Shown: positions 49,390 to 59,059, counted from the stretch's first letter. The stretch: DNA of 64,000 bases from Rhodanobacter sp. C03 (GCF_002001175.1 NZ_MUNT01000006.1:1-64000), one strand, 5' to 3'. Notes: generated by a model from the letters alone, not told the origin. Translations and numbers: made by a program.

Positions 49390-51558
49390 TCAACACGGCA
49401 CTTGGTCGGTGATATCCACTACGCCGAGGTGGCGCAGCAGTTCGTTCTTCTCCATCGGCCTGGCGAAGAAAAACCCCTGGGCGACATCGCAACCGATTTC
49501 CTTCAGCCACGTCGCCTGGGCTTCCGATTCGACGCCTTCGGCCACGGTCTCCAGATGCAGCTTCTTGGACAGCGCCACGATCGCTTCGGTGATCTCGCGG
49601 TCTTCGCGGTTCAGCGAGCTGCCCTGGATGAAGGACTGGTCGATCTTCACCGTGCCGGTCGGCAGCTGACGCAGGTAGCTCAGGCTCGAGTAGCCGGTGC
49701 CGAAATCGTCGATCGAGAGCAGGAAGCCCTTCTGGCGCAATTGCCGCAGTTGCCGCAACGTGACCTCGGGGTTGTGCATGGCCGTGGATTCGGTGATCTC
49801 GAAGCGGATGCGCGCGGGGTCGATGCCGTTGAACACGACGGTTTCGTGCACGTTGTCCGCGAACATGGGCTCGCGCAACTCCTGCGGCGACAGGTTGATG
49901 GCGACGTACGGGGGTTCGAAACCGCGTGCCTTCCAGCATTTCAGATGTTCGATGACGGTTTGCAACACATGGGCGTCGAGCGCTGCGACCAAGCCTGCGC
50001 GTTCCGCGATCGGCACGAAAATCGTGGGGCTGATCATGCCGCGCGTCGGGTGGTTCCAGCGCGCGAGTGCTTCCAGGCCGGCGAGCTTGCCCGTGCGCAA
50101 ATCGTTTTGCGGCTGGTAGTGCACGTCGATCGCACCCAGGTGCAGCGCTTCGCGCAGCTCCTGCGACAGGGTCAGGCGCTCGCGAGCAAGCGTGTGCATG
50201 CTGCGCTCGAAGAAGCGGAAGCCCGATTTGCCGAGTTCCTTGACGGTGTACATGGCGGTATCCGCATTGCGCATCAGGGTGTCGGCGTCCTCGCCATCGG
50301 CGGGCGCCACGGCTACGCCGATACTCGGCGATACGGTCACCGTGTGCCCGGCGACCACGACCGGCCGCGACACCAGGTCCAGCACTTGCTGGCAGATCGC
50401 ATTCAGATTGTCGGTGTTGCGGTAGGCGCGTAGCACCAGCACGAATTCGTCGCCGCCAAATCGCGCGACGATGTCGCGTTCGCGCACACTTGCGCGCAGC
50501 GCATGGGCGACCGAACGCAGAAATTCGTCGCCGGCATGATGGCCGAACGAGTCATTGATCGCCTTGAAACCGTCGAGGTCGACGAACAGCACGGCGATGG
50601 GTTCGCGCGAATCCTTGAGCAGCTGTCGCAGCGTATCCAGCAGGTAGGTGCGGTTCGGCAGGCCGGTCAATCCGTCGTGGAAGGCCTGGAAGGTGAGCGC
50701 ATTCTGCGCGCGCGTGAGTGCGGCATCCATGCGCGATTCCCGGCGTTGGATGCGCTGGCGCAGCACCGCCATCGACAGGGTGAACAGCAGCATGCAGAGC
50801 GAGATGATCGCGATGATCAGGCCCAGCCATCGACCATGCAGGGCGCTGTTCGTGCTGAGGCACCACGACCCGAAGGGAAACTCGGCGGCCGACATCGCCA
50901 GATAATGCATGCCGGCAATCGAACAACCCATCAGGGTGGCTGCGACCCAGCGCAGTGTGGCGCGATAGGTGCGCTGGCGATCGCTGGTGACGCGCATCGC
51001 GACCCCGAGGGCCACGGTGGATCCCGCGATCGCGAACAGCACCGAGAGCGCCACCCGCCAGTAGTTCCACACGATGCCCGGATCCATGCGCATCGCGAAC
51101 ATGCCGGTGTAGTGCATCGCGCCGATGCCGCCGCCAAGCAGCACTCCGCACAGCAGCAGTCGCCAGGGTGGCATCGCGCCGTGCGAGACCATCCACATGA
51201 CCGCACCTGCAGCGACGACGATCGGTGCCACGGACAGCAGGGTCAGCCAGGCGTCGTATCCCAGCGGTGTGCCAATGTCGAAAGCGAGCATGCCGATGAA
51301 ATGCATCGACCAGACGCCAATACCCATGGTCAGCGCGCCGAGCAGCAGCCAGCCGAATGCCTCCGTACCCCGGCTGCGCGCCAGATGGCGGGCGACGCTG
51401 AACGAAACGTAGGAATCCAGGGTAGCGATGACCAGGGAGGTCATAACCAGCCAAAAATTGTAAGACGCGGTCAACACGGCGTATTCCTTGAATACAGGGC
51501 GGCAAGGCAGCTGTGACGCCAGCAGCGTCAGTGCTGCCGGAACCAAGGGCGATACCAT
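49390..51558 (-). CDS. MHYT-GGDEF-EAL cyclic di-GMP signalling protein
   Basis: A 722-residue membrane protein. Residues about 20-235 are a MHYT sensor with seven helices and three signature segments: MHFIGML, MHYTGMFAM and MHYLAMSA. The His/Met residues are proposed to bind copper or a gas. The GGDEF domain has an intact RFGGDEFVLVL (about 367) with RERD five residues before it, the inhibitory I-site. The EAL domain has GLEALARWNHPTRGM (about 496), DDFGTGYSSLSYLRQLPTGT and ETVAEGVESEAQ, so both domains may be active. The start at 51558 is the first ATG with membrane helices following; the SD is weak. It is convergent with the amidohydrolase gene. Confidence 0.9.
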   Translation of the reverse strand: MVSPLVPAALTLLASQLPCRPVFKEYAVLTASYNFWLVMTSLVIATLDSYVSFSVARHLARSRGTEAFGWLLLGALTMGIGVWSMHFIGMLAFDIGTPLGYDAWLTLLSVAPIVVAAGAVMWMVSHGAMPPWRLLLCGVLLGGGIGAMHYTGMFAMRMDPGIVWNYWRVALSVLFAIAGSTVALGVAMRVTSDRQRTYRATLRWVAATLMGCSIAGMHYLAMSAAEFPFGSWCLSTNSALHGRWLGLIIAIISLCMLLFTLSMAVLRQRIQRRESRMDAALTRAQNALTFQAFHDGLTGLPNRTYLLDTLRQLLKDSREPIAVLFVDLDGFKAINDSFGHHAGDEFLRSVAHALRASVRERDIVARFGGDEFVLVLRAYRNTDNLNAICQQVLDLVSRPVVVAGHTVTVSPSIGVAVAPADGEDADTLMRNADTAMYTVKELGKSGFRFFERSMHTLARERLTLSQELREALHLGAIDVHYQPQNDLRTGKLAGLEALARWNHPTRGMISPTIFVPIAERAGLVAALDAHVLQTVIEHLKCWKARGFEPPYVAINLSPQELREPMFADNVHETVVFNGIDPARIRFEITESTAMHNPEVTLRQLRQLRQKGFLLSIDDFGTGYSSLSYLRQLPTGTVKIDQSFIQGSSLNREDREITEAIVALSKKLHLETVAEGVESEAQATWLKEIGCDVAQGFFFARPMEKNELLRHLGVVDITDQVPC

Positions 51559-51715
51559 GCAAGAGCGATGCCCAGGCGCAGTTTCAAGACGGGACCGCGA
51601 TGGGGTTGCCAGGGTCTCCAGGCCAATCGGCAAGACCCGGGCATTCTTTCAGCCGTGTTGAACGCATCCGCAGAACAACCTACCTTCGACGATCCCCGTG
51701 CCGCAGGAGCAAGCC

Positions 51716-52420
51716 GTGCCCCATCTGTCCGATTTCCCGATCACCTCACGCTGGCCGGCACGACATCCCGAGCGCATCCAGCTCTATTCGCTCAACACGC
51801 CGAACGGCGTGAAGGTGTCGATCATGCTGGAGGAGACGGGACTGCCCTACGAGCCGCACCTCGTCGACATCATGAAGGACGAAAGCCATACGCCCGAGTT
51901 CCTGTCGCTCAACCCCAACGGCAAAATCCCCGCGATCATCGATCCGGATGGCCCTGGCGGCGAGCCGCTCGGCTTGTTCGAGTCGGGCGCGATCCTGCTG
52001 TATCTGGCGGACAAGAGCGGCCAGTTCATTCCGGCCGATCCGGCGCCGCGCTGGGAGACGATCCAGTGGGTGTTCTTCCAGATGGCGTCGATCGGGCCGA
52101 TGTTCGGCCAGGTGGGGTTTTTCAACAAATTTGCCGGCAAGGAGTATGCGGATAAACGTCCACTCGAGCGCTACGTTGCCGAATCGAAGCGATTGCTGGG
52201 TGTGCTCGATGCTCGGCTGAAAGGCCGCCGCTGGATCATGGGCGACGACTATACGATCGCCGACATCGCCACGCTCGGCTGGGTCAACAACCTCATCACG
52301 TTCTACGAAGCACGCGACATCGTGGCGTACGACAGCTTCAGCAATGTTGTCGCATGGCTTGAGCGTGGACTGGCTCGCCCGGCGGTGCAGCGCGGATTGA
52401 AAATTCCCAGCCGGAGTTGA
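51716..52420 (+). CDS. Nu-class glutathione S-transferase (YghU/YfcG-like)
   Basis: A 234-residue GST. It opens with HLSDFPITSRWPARHPERIQ, then LYSLNTPNGVKVSIMLEETG, the Nu-class N-terminus with Thr and Asn for glutathione binding, NPNGKIPAIIDPDGPGGEPL, and LFESGAILLYLADKSG. The C-terminal helical domain has FFQMASIGPMFGQVGFFNKF and DDYTIADIATLGWV. Nu-class enzymes have disulfide-bond reductase and peroxidase activity. The start is a GTG preceded by caggag 6 nt away. Confidence 0.9.
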   Translation: MPHLSDFPITSRWPARHPERIQLYSLNTPNGVKVSIMLEETGLPYEPHLVDIMKDESHTPEFLSLNPNGKIPAIIDPDGPGGEPLGLFESGAILLYLADKSGQFIPADPAPRWETIQWVFFQMASIGPMFGQVGFFNKFAGKEYADKRPLERYVAESKRLLGVLDARLKGRRWIMGDDYTIADIATLGWVNNLITFYEARDIVAYDSFSNVVAWLERGLARPAVQRGLKIPSRS

Positions 52421-52551
52421 TGCCGTCGCGTGACGTGGTTGCCCCGGTATTGCCTCATCGCTTGCTACGAAAAGCCTTCGCCGGCGACTAGGGTGGGTGA
52501 GCTCGCGCACGCGGTGTGCCGACTTTCTGCTGCCAACCCAAAGGTGATCCC

Positions 52552-53424
52552 ATGAACCGTCGAAATCTGCTGAAAGGCGCCGTGGCAGGTGCTTCGGCGC
52601 TTGTTCTTCGCCCCACCTTTTCACTGGCTGCCAGCATGGATGGAGCTCAGGCGCGGCTGGCTGCGCTGGAGCGCCAGCATGGCGGCCGACTGGGCGTAGC
52701 CATTCTTGATACCGGCAACGGGCGCCGCATCGGGCATCGCGCCGACGAGCGCTTTCTGATGTGCAGCACGTTCAAGCTGCTGGCCGTGGCAGCGGTGCTG
52801 GCGCGCGTCGATCGCGAGGCGGAGCGGCTGGATCGACGTATCGTCTTCGACCAGGAGGCGGTGCTGGCGTACGCGCCGGTAACCAGTCATCGCGTGGGTG
52901 CGCCAGGCATGACGGTGGCCGAGCTGTGTCAGGCAGCCATCACGGTGAGCGACAACACCGCGGCCAATCTGCTGCTGACGAGCCTGGGCGGCCCGACCGC
53001 GGTTACTGCTTATGTACGCAGCCTCGGTGACGGGGTGACTCGACTCGACCGGATCGAGCCCGAACTCAACGTGGCCAGTCCGGGTGATCTGCGAGATACC
53101 ACCACGCCAAGTGCCATGCTGGCGGACCTGTCTACGTTGCTGCTGGGTGATGCGCTGTCCGCGGCGTCACGCGAGCAACTGGCTGCGTGGCTGCGTGCCA
53201 CCAGCACAGGCACCGAACAGCTGCGCGCCGGCATGCCAGCCGGCTGGCGGGTCGGCGACAAGACCGGCAGTGGCGCCCAGCGTGAAACCAACGATATCGC
53301 CATCATCTGGCCGCCGCAGCGCAAGCCGCTGTTGGTGACGGCCTATTACGCAGGGTCGGCGGCGTCCAACGACGAACGTCATGCCGTGCTGGCTGAGGTC
53401 GGTCGCATCGCGGCATCGATCTGA
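52552..53424 (+). CDS. Class A beta-lactamase with Tat signal
   Basis: A 290-residue serine beta-lactamase. The N-terminus MNRRNLLKGAVAGASALVL carries a twin-arginine signal. The active-site motifs are intact: Ser72-Thr-Phe-Lys75 in LMCSTFKLL (S70-x-x-K), SDN at 133-135, Glu171 and Asn173 in EPELNVASPGD (the deacylating Glu), and KTG at 237-239 in DKTGSGAQR. The Cys before Ser70 has no partner at the 238 position (Gly), unlike carbapenemases with that disulfide. It resembles L2-type enzymes of xanthomonads. The SD aaaggtg precedes the ATG. No AmpR-type LysR gene is adjacent. It is convergent with an acylase. Confidence 0.92.
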   Translation: MNRRNLLKGAVAGASALVLRPTFSLAASMDGAQARLAALERQHGGRLGVAILDTGNGRRIGHRADERFLMCSTFKLLAVAAVLARVDREAERLDRRIVFDQEAVLAYAPVTSHRVGAPGMTVAELCQAAITVSDNTAANLLLTSLGGPTAVTAYVRSLGDGVTRLDRIEPELNVASPGDLRDTTTPSAMLADLSTLLLGDALSAASREQLAAWLRATSTGTEQLRAGMPAGWRVGDKTGSGAQRETNDIAIIWPPQRKPLLVTAYYAGSAASNDERHAVLAEVGRIAASI

Positions 53425-53440
53425 CCCCGTGCGTGGTCAG
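53421..53440. terminator. Short hairpin between convergent genes, possible terminator
   Basis: The arms ctgacc (53421-53426) and ggtcag (53435-53440) form a 6-bp stem around 8 nt. It overlaps both stop codons and fills the 12-nt gap between the beta-lactamase gene and the acylase gene. No T-run is present, so terminator function is weakly supported. Confidence 0.3.
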
Positions 53441-55668
53441 TCACCTTGTGCACCCGGATGATAGACACGCTCGGTATGCCCCACGAGTTGTTCCGGCCAG
53501 AAGTAGACCGTGCGCAGGTTGCCGGTGGTGTAGCGCTCGGCCTCGTCGTCGAAATGTTTTGAATCCGGGTGGCCGCTCTCGCCACCGGCGGTAATCGCAC
53601 GAGCGTGCACCTTGGGGCCGAACTCGACCACGGCGACGAAGCTGTTGCCGCCGGTGCCGTAGTAGCGCTTCGTGCCCGGCCAGCGATGTGCGCCGAACGA
53701 GGCGAGCGAGCCCCAGCGTGACGAGGTGAACGGCACCGGGATGCTCGGTTTGGCATCGTCGAACGGTTGCACCAGGGCGCTATTGATGCGCTGGTAGCGG
53801 TTGATCTCGCCCCACGGCACGCCCCAGCTGCCGAAGTCTTTCTGCAGGCGGTCGGACGCTTCGACCAGCGCGCCCAGCCGCGCCTTCGCGCCGGCCTTCT
53901 CGGCCATGACGTCATAGATCGACAGACCTTCCGCGGTGTCAGCCTTGTCGACCTCGTCCCACAGGATGTCGCCCCAGAACACGGCGAGCGAGGTCGGCAT
54001 CGAGGCGATGCCCCAGCGGTAATCCCAATGGCGCAGCAGCGCGATCTGGCCGGCCAGTTTGGTCTTGAGTGGATCGTTGGCCGGAAGCGCGTCGTAGTCG
54101 GCGACGAGGATCGGAATCTGCCGCGCAAATGCCGGCAGATAGGAATCGAATGCCGCAGTGATCAGCGACGGCAGCGTGAAGTCGCGCTGGCCGGTCAGCA
54201 CGCGGGTGGCGTGCAGTCCGCGCGGATTCTCGCCGAAGGTGTCCATGTAGCGCGGGTAATCCGCACGCTTCGGGCTGTAGGGGCCGGCAGCGGAATACGG
54301 CCAGTCATTGGTGTTCATGATCCAGCCGTTCGGCGGATTGAGCAGGTGCGGGGCAGCGTCGAGCGGGAGCAGGCCCTGCCAGTCGGTCGCCGGATTGCTG
54401 CCGTCGACCGGCTTGGTGTAATCGAAGCGGTCGTCGCGCTTGGGGATGAATTGCGGATGCAGATAGGCGATCTCGCCCTTGTCGTCGGCGAAGATCGTGT
54501 TGTTGGACGAGTTCGCCTTGAGCTCGGCGACCTTCATGTAGCTGGCGTAATCGCTGGCCCTGGTGCGCAGCCAGCTTTGTTCGAGCGCTTCCATCGGCTT
54601 GTTCATCAGCGCGGTGGCGATCCACTTGCCGTCCAGCGCGCGCACGATCGGGCCGTGGTGCGTCGCGTAGGTGGTGAAGCTGCGTGTAGCCATCGAACCG
54701 TCGGCCGCGCGATAGGGAATGTTGACGGTGCGCGTGGTGACCGGCCGGAGTTCCTGGCCGTAGCGATAGAACAGCTTGCCGTCCTGGTGCACGATCGTCT
54801 CGGCGAATTCGTCGACCGCATCGAGACCGGTCGAGGTATGCATCCAGCCGATGTGGTGGTTGAAACCCTGGTAGATGAAGAACTGGCCCCAGGTGACCGC
54901 GCCATAGGCGTCGAGCCCGGCGTCGCTGGTCATCTGCAATTCCGAGCGGAAGAAGAACGAGGTATGCGGATTGATCAGCAGCAGTGCATGACCGTCGGCG
55001 CTGAGCTTGGGCGCAATCGCGATGCCGTTCGATCCGGTCGGCTCCTGCCAGCTCGACGGCGGCGCGACCCGCGCCAGCGCCTGAGGGTTATGCCCGTAGA
55101 AGGCTTCGAGCTGGTCCAGCGACACGTCTTCGATATCGCCGCCGATGCTGCCTTCGCTGAAGCTCAGCGCCATCCACGGTTCGAAATGCGCGATGACACG
55201 CGGATGCACGTCGGAATGTGTGGCGAGGTAGTAGTTCAGTCCATCGGCCCAGCTGTTCATGAGCGCCTGCAGCCAGCTCGGACTTTTCGCGTACAACGCC
55301 TTCAGCGTGACCGGGTCGATGAACAGCTTCATCCGCAGGTCCTGCCAGATCGCGGATTCACCTTCGGCCTCGGCGAGCCGGCCCATCGCGTTGAGGTAGT
55401 TGGTCTCGACGCGGTTGAAGTCGTCCTCGGCCTGCGCATAGGCCATGCCGAACACGGCGTCGGCATCGGTCTTGCCATGCACGTGCGCGATACCCCAGTC
55501 GTCGCGGGTGATCGTGACCGCCTGCGCCTCGCGCTGCCAGCGTGTTTCATCCGGCGTGCGCGCCTGGGCGGTGCCGATCAGGCCGAGTACCAGCAATCCG
55601 GCCACCGGGAGCAAGCGTGCCATGACCGGAGCCATGACTGTGGGAACGAAAAAGGTTGCACGTTTCAC
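53437..55668 (-). CDS. Penicillin acylase family (Ntn-hydrolase) protein
   Basis: A 743-residue periplasmic Ntn-hydrolase. The signal peptide (ARLLPVAGLLVLGLIGTAQA) ends near residue 36. The alpha-chain start has ITRDDWGIAHVHGKTDADAV. The self-cleavage site and N-terminal nucleophile are in PTGSNGIAIAP, with Ser213 the likely catalytic residue. The beta-chain follows with NPHTSFFFRSEL and FGAHRWPGTKRYYGTGGNSF. Members hydrolyse penicillins, cephalosporins, acyl-homoserine lactones or aculeacin; the substrate is not clear. The start is a GTG at 55668, 6 nt after aaggga. Confidence 0.88.
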   Translation of the reverse strand: MKRATFFVPTVMAPVMARLLPVAGLLVLGLIGTAQARTPDETRWQREAQAVTITRDDWGIAHVHGKTDADAVFGMAYAQAEDDFNRVETNYLNAMGRLAEAEGESAIWQDLRMKLFIDPVTLKALYAKSPSWLQALMNSWADGLNYYLATHSDVHPRVIAHFEPWMALSFSEGSIGGDIEDVSLDQLEAFYGHNPQALARVAPPSSWQEPTGSNGIAIAPKLSADGHALLLINPHTSFFFRSELQMTSDAGLDAYGAVTWGQFFIYQGFNHHIGWMHTSTGLDAVDEFAETIVHQDGKLFYRYGQELRPVTTRTVNIPYRAADGSMATRSFTTYATHHGPIVRALDGKWIATALMNKPMEALEQSWLRTRASDYASYMKVAELKANSSNNTIFADDKGEIAYLHPQFIPKRDDRFDYTKPVDGSNPATDWQGLLPLDAAPHLLNPPNGWIMNTNDWPYSAAGPYSPKRADYPRYMDTFGENPRGLHATRVLTGQRDFTLPSLITAAFDSYLPAFARQIPILVADYDALPANDPLKTKLAGQIALLRHWDYRWGIASMPTSLAVFWGDILWDEVDKADTAEGLSIYDVMAEKAGAKARLGALVEASDRLQKDFGSWGVPWGEINRYQRINSALVQPFDDAKPSIPVPFTSSRWGSLASFGAHRWPGTKRYYGTGGNSFVAVVEFGPKVHARAITAGGESGHPDSKHFDDEAERYTTGNLRTVYFWPEQLVGHTERVYHPGAQGD

Positions 55669-55983
55669 GAGGTTCCCTTGGAGATTGGTATCCTGCCTGC
55701 AGCCAAGATTGCCTGATTAACCGGGTGACTGCCACGGACACACCAGGGTCCCACATAGCGAGGTCGTGATGACACGGGAGTTGTCTGCGCGATGGCTTTT
55801 GTTGACGTACGCCGGGTCGGCTGTGTCACTTTCGGCTCATTTTTGGCAGCACGGGCCATGCCGTGAGCTATCTGCGCGAAGGTTGCGACATAGGCTTCGG
55901 CCTTGTGTGTCCACGCATCCGGCCAAGCCGAGCTCAGCTGCAGCTTGATGGCGTATTCTTTGCTTGATCAGGGATTGGTCTTG
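55669..55983. other. Divergent intergenic region upstream of the cupredoxin operon
   Basis: This 315-nt gap between the acylase gene (minus) and the cupredoxin-like gene (plus) holds both promoters. I see no repeat of the palindromic families, no tRNA and no strong dyad. Small frames in the area have poor composition. A likely -35/-10 pair precedes the plus gene near 55945-55975 (ttgatgg ... ttgctt region), but it is not convincing enough to list. Confidence 0.4.
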
Positions 55984-56682
55984 ATGGGGATGGACATGGG
56001 GGCAAGACGCGCCGGGCATCGATGGTGGGTGCTGATCTGCCTGTGCTGCATGGCGGTCGCGGCGCAGGCTGCCGATCTGCGCGTGCATGTCATGGATGCG
56101 GCAGGCGCGTCGGTCGATGATGCGGTGTTTTCGCTGTACCCGGTGGTCGGCGGCCCGGCGCTGCCGAAGAAAGCGGCCGTGATGGATCAGCGTGGGCTGC
56201 GCTTCGTGCCGTTTGTGTTGCCGGTCCAGGCGGGGACCTCGGTGACCTTTCCCAACAGCGACAATGTGCGCCATCACGTCTATTCGTTTTCGCCGGCAAA
56301 GCGCTTTGAGTTGCGTCTTTATGCGGGCAACCACGCGTCTGCCGTGGTGTTCGACCAGCCCGGCATCGTGACGCTCGGCTGCAACATCCACGACTGGATG
56401 GTCGGTTACGTCTATGTGCTGGACACGCCGTATTTCGCCAAGACCGGCGCTGATGGCATCGCGCACCTGACTGGCCTTCCGGCCGGAACCTATGTGGCGC
56501 GTCTGTGGCAGCCACGGATAGATGGCGCAACGCCGATCGTGGTGGAGCAGCAGCTGGTGGTCGGCGAAGCTCCATTGCAGCGCGATTACCATCTGCAACT
56601 GCACGCGCCCGACCAGAGCAACATGCCGCCTGCCAATCTCGAGATGGGCCTCGGCGACCGGATGCACACGCATGGAGCTTAG
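55984..56682 (+). CDS. Secreted cupredoxin-like protein ('methylamine utilization protein'-type)
   Basis: A 232-residue periplasmic protein with a signal peptide (WWVLICLCCMAVAAQAA, cleavage near 29). The mature domain has FPNSDNVRHHVYSFSPAKRF and a C-terminal VTLGCNIHDWMVGYVYVLDT. His97 or His98, Cys133, His136 and Met139 match the blue-copper ligand set. Such proteins are usually annotated as methylamine utilization proteins because of amicyanin-like domains, but no methylamine genes are present. It probably carries or senses copper or electrons. Its end overlaps the GGDEF-EAL gene by 11 nt, so it is the first gene of a four-gene operon. Confidence 0.85.
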   Translation: MGMDMGARRAGHRWWVLICLCCMAVAAQAADLRVHVMDAAGASVDDAVFSLYPVVGGPALPKKAAVMDQRGLRFVPFVLPVQAGTSVTFPNSDNVRHHVYSFSPAKRFELRLYAGNHASAVVFDQPGIVTLGCNIHDWMVGYVYVLDTPYFAKTGADGIAHLTGLPAGTYVARLWQPRIDGATPIVVEQQLVVGEAPLQRDYHLQLHAPDQSNMPPANLEMGLGDRMHTHGA

Positions 56683-59059
56683 ATTTCGCACACGGATGAC
56701 AGTGATGCTGCTGGGGTTGTTTGTGCTGGTGCAGCTACCCACGTTTTTCGCCTTCTACTACGCGACCCGGCAGAGCGCGGTGACGCAGGCGCAGACACGT
56801 CTGGAATCCGGCGCGGGGGTGTTCTCCGATCTCATGCACGCGCACGGCATCCAGCTGCTGGATGCCGTGCAGCTGATCACCAGTGACTTCGGCTTCAAGC
56901 AGGCGGTGGCGACCGGCGACACACCGACGATTCATACCGTGCTCTACAACCAGGGGCATCGCATCGCGGCGGACCTGGTCGTGCTGTCCGGGCTTGATGG
57001 TCAGGTCGTGGCGAGTCTGGATGGCACGGGCCGGCCATTGCCGGTTGGCGACTGGTCGAGTCTGCTGCATCAGGCCGAGCGCAACCAGCAGTGGTCGACG
57101 GTCAGCATGATCGGTGGCAAGCCCTACCAGCTGGTGATCGTGCCGGTGAAGGCGCCGACCCCGATCGCGTGGCTCGGCATGGGTTTCGCCCTTGACGACA
57201 AGCTGGCGGGGAGCCTGAAGGAGCAGACACGGCTGGAAGTAAGCTTTCTCGCCCAGCCAGTGCAGGGGCCGACCTGGCTCAGCTCGACCTTGCCGGCGGT
57301 GGACCCGATGCAAACCGCATCGCTGTTGACGACGGCACGCACGCCAGCATCTCATGGAACCCCGCAGCTGGTCCGGATGGGACGGGACGACTATTTCACG
57401 CTATGGCAGCCATTGCAGGCGGCCGGCAACACGCGCATCGGTGCGGTGCTGCAATTTTCGCGGGATCAGGCGTTGCAGACCTACCGGGCGCTGGAGCGCG
57501 AGCTGATCCTGATTGCATTGCTCTCGTTCATTGGATCGCTGGTCGGAGGACTGTGGCTTTCCCGCCATGTCACGCGTCCGGTATCCAACCTCGCTGTGGC
57601 CGTGCGACGCATCGAACAGGGTGACTACGCGATGGATGTCGGCGTCGTGCGTGACGATGAGCTCGGTGATCTCGCCGGTAGTTTCAATCGCATGCAGCGC
57701 GGCATCGCGCAGCGCGAGCAGCAGATCGCGCACCAGGCTTATCACGACAGCCTGACCTCCTTGCCCAATCGGGCCAGCCTGCAGGTGCAGTTGGACGGGG
57801 CGATCGACACCGCGCAGACGAAGAGCCACATGCTGGCCGTGCTGATGCTGGACATCGATCGCTTCAAGGAAATCAACGACACCATGGGCCATGCGATCGG
57901 CGATCGCGTGCTGATCGAAATGGGGAAGCGCCTGCGCGCGGGCCTGGAAGGCAACGCCATGCTGGCACGCTTCGGCGGCGATGAATTCGTGGTGTTGATC
58001 GAAGGCCGCGACGTCGAACAACTCATGCATGCAGCGAATGCGTTGTCCCAGACCGCGACCTTGCCGATGCGGATCGATTCGATGGAGCTGTTCCTCGACG
58101 CAAGCCTGGGCATGGCCGTGTATCCCGAGCACGGTGTCACCGCCGAAGAGCTGCTGCGCCGCGCCGACATCGCCATGTACGACGCCAAGCAGGCGCGCAC
58201 GCGCATGCAGGTCTACCAGACCGGACGCGATGCGCTGCACCTGTATCGGCTGTCGCTGGTGAACGATCTGCGCCGCGCGATCCCGAATGGCGAACTGGAG
58301 CTGTATTACCAACCCAAGCTCAATCTCGGTAGTCGGCAGGTGGGGCATGTCGAGGCGCTCTTGCGCTGGAATCATCCGCAGCATGGGCAGATTCCACCGG
58401 ATGAATTCATTCCGCTGGCCGAGCACTCAGGCATCATCCGGATGCTTACCGACTGGGTCATGCACGAAGTCATCCGGCAGTGCGCGGCATGGTCTGCACA
58501 ACAGCTGGATATCGGCATAGCGCTCAACCTGTCGGCGATGGATCTGGGCTGTGGCGATCTGCCGGAACTGCTGTCTGCGCATCTGACGACATATGGGGTG
58601 GATCCCGCGCGGATCATCCTGGAGGTGACCGAGACCGCGGTGATGCGCGATGCCGTCTATGCCTTGGAGGTACTCAACCGTCTGCGCGCGTGCGGCGTGA
58701 AACTGGCCATCGACGATTTCGGTACCGGCTATTCCTCGCTCTCGCATCTGAAGCGGTTGCCGGTGAACGAGTTGAAGATCGACAAGTCGTTCGTGATGAC
58801 CATGGCCGACGACAACGACGATGCGGTGATCGTGCGCTCGACGATCGAGCTGGCGCACAACATGGGACTGAAAGTCGTGGCCGAAGGCGTGGAAGATGCG
58901 CGCACGCTGGAAATGCTGCGGGGCTATCGCTGCGATGTCGCGCAGGGCTATCTGATCAGCCGTCCGTTGCCGGTCAAGCAGGTGACGGATTGGCTGCTTC
59001 ACTCGCGCACGGCGGCGTTCGAATCGCTCGACTGGAATACGGCTATGGAAGAAGCATGA
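56672..59059 (+). CDS. Membrane GGDEF-EAL protein with periplasmic sensor and HAMP
   Basis: A 795-residue membrane signalling protein: a first helix (about 8-29, VMLLGLFVLVQLPTFFAFYY), a periplasmic sensor region of about 240 residues, a second helix (LILIALLSFIGSLVGGLWLS), a HAMP linker (RRIEQGDYAMDVGVVRDDEL), then GGDEF and EAL. The GGDEF motif is RFGGDEFVVLIE (435-439). The upstream RxxD I-site is absent (GLEGNAML), so feedback inhibition is unlikely. EAL has HVEALLRWNHPQHGQ (561-563) and DDFGTGYSSLSHLKR. The predicted role is to make or break cyclic di-GMP in response to a periplasmic signal. It overlaps both neighbours. Confidence 0.9.
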   Translation: MELRFRTRMTVMLLGLFVLVQLPTFFAFYYATRQSAVTQAQTRLESGAGVFSDLMHAHGIQLLDAVQLITSDFGFKQAVATGDTPTIHTVLYNQGHRIAADLVVLSGLDGQVVASLDGTGRPLPVGDWSSLLHQAERNQQWSTVSMIGGKPYQLVIVPVKAPTPIAWLGMGFALDDKLAGSLKEQTRLEVSFLAQPVQGPTWLSSTLPAVDPMQTASLLTTARTPASHGTPQLVRMGRDDYFTLWQPLQAAGNTRIGAVLQFSRDQALQTYRALERELILIALLSFIGSLVGGLWLSRHVTRPVSNLAVAVRRIEQGDYAMDVGVVRDDELGDLAGSFNRMQRGIAQREQQIAHQAYHDSLTSLPNRASLQVQLDGAIDTAQTKSHMLAVLMLDIDRFKEINDTMGHAIGDRVLIEMGKRLRAGLEGNAMLARFGGDEFVVLIEGRDVEQLMHAANALSQTATLPMRIDSMELFLDASLGMAVYPEHGVTAEELLRRADIAMYDAKQARTRMQVYQTGRDALHLYRLSLVNDLRRAIPNGELELYYQPKLNLGSRQVGHVEALLRWNHPQHGQIPPDEFIPLAEHSGIIRMLTDWVMHEVIRQCAAWSAQQLDIGIALNLSAMDLGCGDLPELLSAHLTTYGVDPARIILEVTETAVMRDAVYALEVLNRLRACGVKLAIDDFGTGYSSLSHLKRLPVNELKIDKSFVMTMADDNDDAVIVRSTIELAHNMGLKVVAEGVEDARTLEMLRGYRCDVAQGYLISRPLPVKQVTDWLLHSRTAAFESLDWNTAMEEA

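Noticed and set aside
52552..53424. Carbapenemase of the Cys69-Cys238 disulfide type
   Set aside because: Cys before the active-site Ser is present, but the 238 position after KTG is Gly, so the disulfide cannot form.
53767..55716. 650-codon plus-strand frame across the acylase gene
   Set aside because: High-GC antisense shadow. The acylase on the minus strand has signal peptide, Ntn motif and full length, whereas this frame is Arg/Val/Gly-rich with no recognisable domain.
55984..56682. Methylamine utilization role suggested by the usual family name
   Set aside because: No methylamine dehydrogenase or maturation genes are present. The name only reflects a shared cupredoxin domain.
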